Positions 1 to 5,900 of a DNA stretch of 9,210 nucleotides are shown here, piece after piece. The notes beneath the pieces are model-generated. The model was not told the origin of the DNA, did no database searches, and saw only the letters and a program-made list of their open reading frames with translations. This DNA comes from DATLMR01 sp035634255 (GTDB lineage: Bacteria > Acidobacteriota > Blastocatellia > UBA7656). The translations under genes were made by a program, and so were the position numbers. Within the stretch, counting starts at the first letter, position 1. Each line of letters starts with the position of its first letter. The stretch lies in the NCBI GenBank assembly GCA_035634255.1, contig DASQDI010000004.1, positions 1 through 9,210 on the forward strand. The letters run 5' to 3'.

Positions 1-1
1 G

Positions 2-1216
2 GGGCCCGAGGTGATTAAGGAGCTCGGGCCGCCGCTTAGCCTGCTTTTGACGAGCGCGAGGTGGCTGACGCACAGGGTGGGTGAGGAGTGCCGCGAGGTG
101 TTCGCGGGCTTGTACAGGCAGCTCGCCTCGGAGGCAGGCTCGCCCGTGATCAGCGCAACGGATTACTGGGCGCGTGTACAGGGCGCTGACATCGGGGAGG
201 AGGGGCCGATCATCGGCTCTCTTCTAACTACTCTCCGGCAGAAGTGGGCGGACATATTATCGATCTCTGGCGAGGAGAGGAGAGTCAGCTACAGGAGCGA
301 GGAGTTGAGGGGGCGGGTGATGGAAGCCTTCGACGCGCCCCGCCCCGGCTGGCCCGAAGCGCGTTACCACAGCCCCGACCTGATGATCGCCGCCTCGAGC
401 GCGGACGAAATTCGCCGGGGCAATTATGAGATAGTGCTCGGAGAGATTCACGTCGCGCGAAACACTCTGAGCTACTCCGTGTTTTTAGAACAGCACCCGA
501 ACGTCGATGAATTATTCAGAGCCGTCGAGCTGGACATGCCGCGCCCGCGCCTATTGCCCGTCACGCCCAAATACATGACGGGGCTCACGTCGCGCGTTTA
601 CCTCAGGCTTATGAGTTCCAAGGATTACACGCTTGAGTTTTCGCGGGACGCGGCCGCGTCGGATGGCTCGCGGAGCTTGGCCATCGGGGAGATGGTCGTG
701 GAAGAGAACAGCGAGGGCCTCATAGTTCGCACCCGCGACGGGAGGGTCCAGCTCGACATCATCGACGCCTTCGGCGACGTGCTCACCGGGCAGGTGATAA
801 ATTCGTTTAAAGTGCTGGCCCCCGGCGACCACACGCCGCGCATCAATCTGGACCGCGTCGTGATCCACCGCGAGACGTGGCGTTTCCCGGTCTCGGAAAT
901 GGATTTCGCTTTTGAAAAAGATGAAGCTTACCGCTTCCTCGAAGCGCGGAGGTGGGCCGGGGCGCATTCTCTACCCCGTTTCATTTTCGTCAAGGTTCCC
1001 GTCGAGATAAAACCCCTTTTCGTTGATCTCGACAGCCCCGTTCTGGTCAATCTGTTCGCGAAGATGGTTCGGCAGGCGGGCGAGAAAGATTCGCCCGACG
1101 CCGTGATTACCGTGACGGAGATGCTGCCCGGACCCGATCAGGTCTGGCTGCCCGACGGCGAAGGCAACCGCTACACGAGCGAATTGCGAGTGATCGCGGT
1201 CGATCTAAAGGATTAA
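2..1216 (+). CDS. LanB-like protein (lantibiotic dehydratase N-terminal domain family), 5'-truncated by the window
   Basis: This is the C-terminal part of a LanB-type protein. The frame is already open at base 2, and the GTG at 11 lies inside the domain, so the true start is left of the window. In known LanB enzymes this domain uses glutamyl-tRNA to glutamylate Ser/Thr of a precursor peptide in the cytoplasm. Counting the GTG codon as residue 1, the family-like segments are SPDLMIAA (from 121), a VLGEIH block (142-147), PRINLDRVVIHRETW (from 276), LPRFIFVK (from 321), and VDLDSP (338-343) near the end. The protein stops shortly after these, so the SpaB_C-type elimination domain of full dehydratases is missing, at least from this polypeptide. 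No signal peptide or membrane segment is visible in this part. It ends 24 bases before the NRPS, suggesting one operon. Family assignment rests on recognised motifs. The substrate is unknown; a PEARL-like aminoacyl-tRNA ligase or a tailoring enzyme are both possible. Confidence 0.72.
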   Translation, partial: GPEVIKELGPPLSLLLTSARWLTHRVGEECREVFAGLYRQLASEAGSPVISATDYWARVQGADIGEEGPIIGSLLTTLRQKWADILSISGEERRVSYRSEELRGRVMEAFDAPRPGWPEARYHSPDLMIAASSADEIRRGNYEIVLGEIHVARNTLSYSVFLEQHPNVDELFRAVELDMPRPRLLPVTPKYMTGLTSRVYLRLMSSKDYTLEFSRDAAASDGSRSLAIGEMVVEENSEGLIVRTRDGRVQLDIIDAFGDVLTGQVINSFKVLAPGDHTPRINLDRVVIHRETWRFPVSEMDFAFEKDEAYRFLEARRWAGAHSLPRFIFVKVPVEIKPLFVDLDSPVLVNLFAKMVRQAGEKDSPDAVITVTEMLPGPDQVWLPDGEGNRYTSELRVIAVDLKD

Positions 1217-1230
1217 TCCGAACAGCCCGC

Positions 1231-1236
1231 GGAAAA
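1231..1236 (+). promoter_or_regulatory. Weak ribosome binding site for the NRPS
   Basis: GGAAAA ends four bases before the ATG at 1241, in the 24-base gap after the LanB-like gene. It is only a partial match to the Shine-Dalgarno consensus, so translational coupling to the upstream gene may contribute. Confidence 0.35.
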
Positions 1237-1240
1237 GCAA

Positions 1241-2980
1241 ATGTCTCATCGTTCAGGAATGCACCTCGATCCTCATCCCGAAGCCCCGGACAGGGTTAAG
1301 ACTCTCGTCGATTTACTGCGCCTGCGCGCGTCGGGCGACCCGGACAGGCTCGCCTACACCTTCCTCGTCGATGGCGAAGCGCAGGAGGTCGCGCTGACCT
1401 ACGGCGAGCTCGACAGGCAGGCGCGATTGATCGGGGCGTCGCTCCGGCAGCGCGGGGCGCATGGGGAGCGCGTGTTGTTACTCTACCCGCCCGGCCTCGA
1501 TTTCATCGCGGCTTTCTTCGGCTGCCTCTACGCGGGCGCGGTTGCGGTCCCGGCCTACCCCCCTCGACTCAACAGGAACCTCGACAGGCTTCAGGCCATC
1601 GTCGCCGACGCGCAGTCCAAGATCGCGTTGACGACAGCCTCGACCATCGCGAGGCTCAGGTCTTTGCAGCCCCAGGCCCCGGAGCTTCAGGCCTTGAGCT
1701 GGATGACGAATGAGGATGCGCTTGAGGGCGCGGAGGGCGACTGGCGGGAGCCCGAGATTTCCGGTGACAGTCTGGCCTTCCTCCAATACACGTCGGGCTC
1801 GACGGGCACTCCTAAAGGTGTGATGGCCAGCCATCGCAACCTTCTGCACAACTCTTCTTTATTGCGATATGCGTTCGATTACACTCCCGAAAGCCGGTGC
1901 GTCAGCTGGCTGCCTCTGTATCACGACATGGGGCTCATCGGCGGCGTGCTTCAGCCCCTGTACGGGGGCTTCCCCTGCACCCTGATGGCCCCGGCGTCCT
2001 TCCTGCAAAAACCGGTTCGCTGGCTGCAAGCCATTACCAACTACAAGGCGACGATCAGCGGCGGGCCCGATTTCGCCTATAACCTCTGCGCTCGCAAAAT
2101 CACGCCCGAGCAGCAGGCGGGTCTCGATTTGAGCAGTTGGATCGTCGCCTTCAACGGCGCGGAGCCGATCCGCGCCGACACCATCGAGAGATTCTCGAAC
2201 GCCTTCGAGGCGTGCGGTTTTCGCCGGCAGTATTTCTTCCCCTGCTACGGTCTGGCGGAGGCGACTCTGATCGTGTCAGGGAGCTCGGTCGGCGCGCAGC
2301 CGCGCGTGAAGCGGGTTGATGCCGCGGCGCTTGAAAATAATCTCGTCGTCTCTGATTTCGCGGACGAGGGACGCGGCAGGAGTCTGGTCGGTTGCGGGCG
2401 GGTGTTGCCTGATGAAAAGGTCGTGATCGTAAATCCGTCTACGGGGGAGGAATCATTGCCGGGTCAGGTGGGGGAGGTCTGGGTCGCGGGGCCGAGCGTC
2501 GCTCAAGGTTATTGGAATCGACCGGAAGAGACCGCCCGCACTTTCAACGCCCGCATTTCGAATACGGGCGAGGGCCCGTTCATGCGGACGGGCGACCTGG
2601 GCTTTCTGGACGAGGGGGAGCTTTTCGTCACCGGAAGGCTCAAGGACCTGATCATAATCCGAGGGGTCAATCATTACCCGCAGGATTTGGAATCGAGCGT
2701 CGAGCGCTGCCACCCGGCGCTCAGGGCTGCGGGCGGCGCGGCCTTCTCTATCGAGTACGGCCAGGAAGAAAAACTCGTAATAGTCCACGAGGTCGATCAT
2801 CACCGGCTCGACCCCGAGCCGGTCATCGCGAGCATACGCGAGGCGGTGAGCGCGGAGCACGAGATGCAGGTCTTCGCCGTCGCCCTTATCCAGACCGGTA
2901 GCCTGCCGAAGACATCGAGCGGTAAAGTCCAGCGCTACGCCGCCCGCGCGGCGTACCTGGAAGACAGGCTCAAAGTAGTC
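1241..2980 (+). other. FAAL domain (fatty acyl-AMP ligase), residues 1-580
   Basis: Activates a free fatty acid as acyl-adenylate and hands it to the adjacent carrier protein, not to coenzyme A. The P-loop-like TSGSTGTPKG is at residues 184-193. The middle carries the FAAL-typical FNGAEPIR and CYGLAEATL blocks. The hinge region reads TGDLGFL followed by GRLKDLIIIRGVNHYPQD, where the asparagine-histidine-tyrosine-proline wording is characteristic of FAALs as opposed to amino acid adenylation domains. The C-terminal lysine of the A10-like motif is K562. Chain length of the fatty acid cannot be read from the sequence. Confidence 0.92.
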
Positions 2981-5900
2981 GGGCGGTGGCAGGCCGGCGG
3001 CTTATCCGGGGATGAGACGCCCGCTCCGCCCGCGCCTCCCGCGCGCGATCCGGGAGCCTTGCAGTCGTGGCTCGCTTCGCTCGTGGCGGCTAAGCTCGGG
3101 CTTGACCCGTACAACGTAGATACGAATCAGAGCATAACGCAGTATGGCATCGATTCGATGCTGGCTCTGGAACTGGCGCATCAGGTGGAGACGGCGCTCG
3201 GCGTGAGCCTCCCCCTCGTGAGCTTCTTCAACGGCGCGAGCATAAGTCAAATCTCGTCGCAGATCGCGGGCTCTCTGGAAACGTTGCCTTTGATCGCGAG
3301 CCCGTCGGCGGGTGGGGAGGGTCCCGCCGACGAGCACCAGTTATCTCACGGCCAGCAAGCCTTATGGTTCCTGCACCAGCTCGCGCCCGAGAGCACCGCG
3401 TATAACATCGTGGCCGCCCTCCGCATACGCTCGGAGCTTGACGCGGACGCTCTGCAAAACGCATTTCAACTGATCCTGCAAAGGCATGCGTGCCTGCGGA
3501 CAGTCTTCGCGGCGAAAGACGGGAAGCCGGTGCAGCGCGTCCAGCCGCGGGTCGATCTCGGCCTTCAACACAGGGACGCTTCGCTGTGGACCGACTCGTT
3601 CCTCGACGAATCTCTGAGCGAAGAAGCGCACCGCCCCTTCGATCTGGAACAAGCGCCGCTGATCCGCGTAAGCCTGTTCACGATACGGCCTCAGGAGCAC
3701 ATACTGCTGCTCTCGGTCCATCACATCGTCGCCGACTTCTGGTCGCTCGCGGTGATGATACATGAGCTCGGGGCGCTTTACACCGCGCAGACGACCGGGG
3801 CTCCCGCCAACCTCCCCGAGTTACCTCTTGAGTATTTCGATTACGCGCGGTGGCAGAGGCGGATGCTCGCGGGCGCGAGGGGAGAGCAGCTCTGGCGCTA
3901 CTGGGAGAAGCAGCTGGGCGGCGACCTGCCCCGCCTGAACCTGCCGACCGACCGGCCGAGGCCCCCCGTGCAAACTTACGAAGGCGGGTCTTATCTGTTC
4001 AGGTTCAGCGCCGCTAAAACTCGCGGCCTGAAGTCTCTGGCGCAGGAGAACGACGCGACCTTATTCATGATTCTGCTCGCCGCGTTTAACGCGCTGCTTC
4101 ACAGGTACACCGGGCAGGAGGACATAACGGTCGGCTCGCTGACTTCCGGCAGGGGCTCGGCGCAACTGTCGGGGCTCGTGGGCTACTTCGTCAACCCGGT
4201 AGTCCTGAGGCCCGATCTGTCGGGCGACCCCTCGTTCGAAGAGTTACTCGTCAGGACGCGGGAGACGGTGCTCGATGCGTTCGAGCATCAGGATTACCCC
4301 TTCGCCCTGCTGGTCGAGAGGTTGCAGCCGGACCGCGACCCGAGCCGGTCGCCCCTGTTCCAGGTGATGTTCGTCCTGCAAAAAGCGCCGGTCCTCAACG
4401 AGGAGGGGCTCGCCTCGCTCGCCCTGGGCGAGGCGGGGGTGCGGATGGAACTCGGGGAGATGTCTCTGGAATCCGTGGCCCTTGAGCGGCGGGTCGCGCA
4501 GTTCGATCTGATGCTGGTAATGGCCGAGGTTGAAAACGGGCTGGCCGCGTCGTTGCAGTACAACAAAGACCTGTTTGACGCGGGCACGATTTTGCGGATG
4601 GCCGGGCACTTTCAGACCCTCATCGAGGGGATCGTCGACAACCCGCGGGAGCGCCTGTCGAGGCTGCCGATGCTGACCGAGAGGGAGCGGCGTTACCTGC
4701 TCGCCGAGTGCAATGACACCGAGCAGGCTTACGAGCGGGATTCATGCATTCACGAGTTGTTCGCGGCGCAGGCGAAGCGGACGCCGGACCGCGTCGCCCT
4801 CGTATTCGAAGGCGAGCACCTGACCTACGGGGCGTTGAACCGCCGGGCGAATCAACTGGCCCATCACCTGAAGTCGCTCGGCGCGGGGCCGGACACTCTG
4901 GTCGGCATCTGCGTCGAGCGCTCGGTCGATATGATCGTGGGGCTTTTAGGCATACTCAAATCCGGGGCCGCGTACCTGCCGCTCGACCCGTCATACCCGA
5001 AGTCCCGGCTCGCCTTCATGCTCGAAGACGCGAAGGCCCCTCTGGTCGTAACTCAGAAGCGGCTCGTGCTCAGGGTGCCCTCGCAGGAGGCGCAGGTCGT
5101 GAGCATTGACTCGGACTGGGACACGATCTCGCTCCAGCCGGAGAACGACCCGGCGGGCGGCGCGGGGCCGGGCAATCTCGCTTACGTGATCTACACGTCG
5201 GGCTCGACGGGCAGGCCCAAGGGCGTGATGATCGACCACCGAAGCGTGACCAACTTCTTCGCAGGGATGGACAAGTCAGTGGGCTGCGGCGAGGCCGACA
5301 CCCTGCTCGCGGTCACCAGTATTTCGTTCGACATTTCGGCCCTGGAATTGTTCTGGACCATGGCGCGCGGGGCGCGGGTCGTCCTCCTGAGCGAGCGAGC
5401 CATCGCAGGCGGCCCGCCGGCCCAGAAGGCGCGTGCGCGGAAGCCGATGCAGTTCAGTCTCTTCTATTTCTCCAGCAACGACTCGGGGTCGCCGGAGGAG
5501 AAGTACCGCCTGCTGATCGAAGGGGTGAAATTCGCCGACCAGCATGGCTTCGAAGCCGTGTGGACGCCCGAGCGTCACTTCCATGAATTCGGCGGCCTCT
5601 ACCCCAACCCCTCCGTCACGAGCGCCGCGCTGGCGACCATAACCGAGCGCATAAAGATACGCGCCGGCAGCGTCGTGCTGCCTCTGCACAACCCGATCCG
5701 GGTGGCGGAGGAATGGGCTCTGGTTGACAACCTGTCGCGGGGACGGGTGGCCATAGCATTCGCGTCCGGGTGGCACTCTGACGACTTCGCCTTCATGCCG
5801 GAGAACTACGACTCCCGCAAGGAGGTGATGTTTGACGGCATAAACGTCGTCAAGAAGCTGTGGCGCGGGGAGCCTCTGACCGTGCGCAGCGGGTCGAATA

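Noticed and set aside
11..13. GTG at 11 as the true start of the LanB-like gene
   Set aside because: The frame is open up to the window edge, and the residues after it already resemble the middle of a LanB protein (LLLTSARWLT), so it is an internal valine codon.
551..967. Open frame on the - strand (138 codons) within the LanB-like gene
   Set aside because: The sense strand matches LanB motifs along this whole stretch, and the antisense product has no recognisable feature.
1217..1240. Promoter or terminator between the LanB-like gene and the NRPS
   Set aside because: Only 24 bases are available, with no hairpin, T-run or -10/-35-like pair. Co-transcription is more likely.
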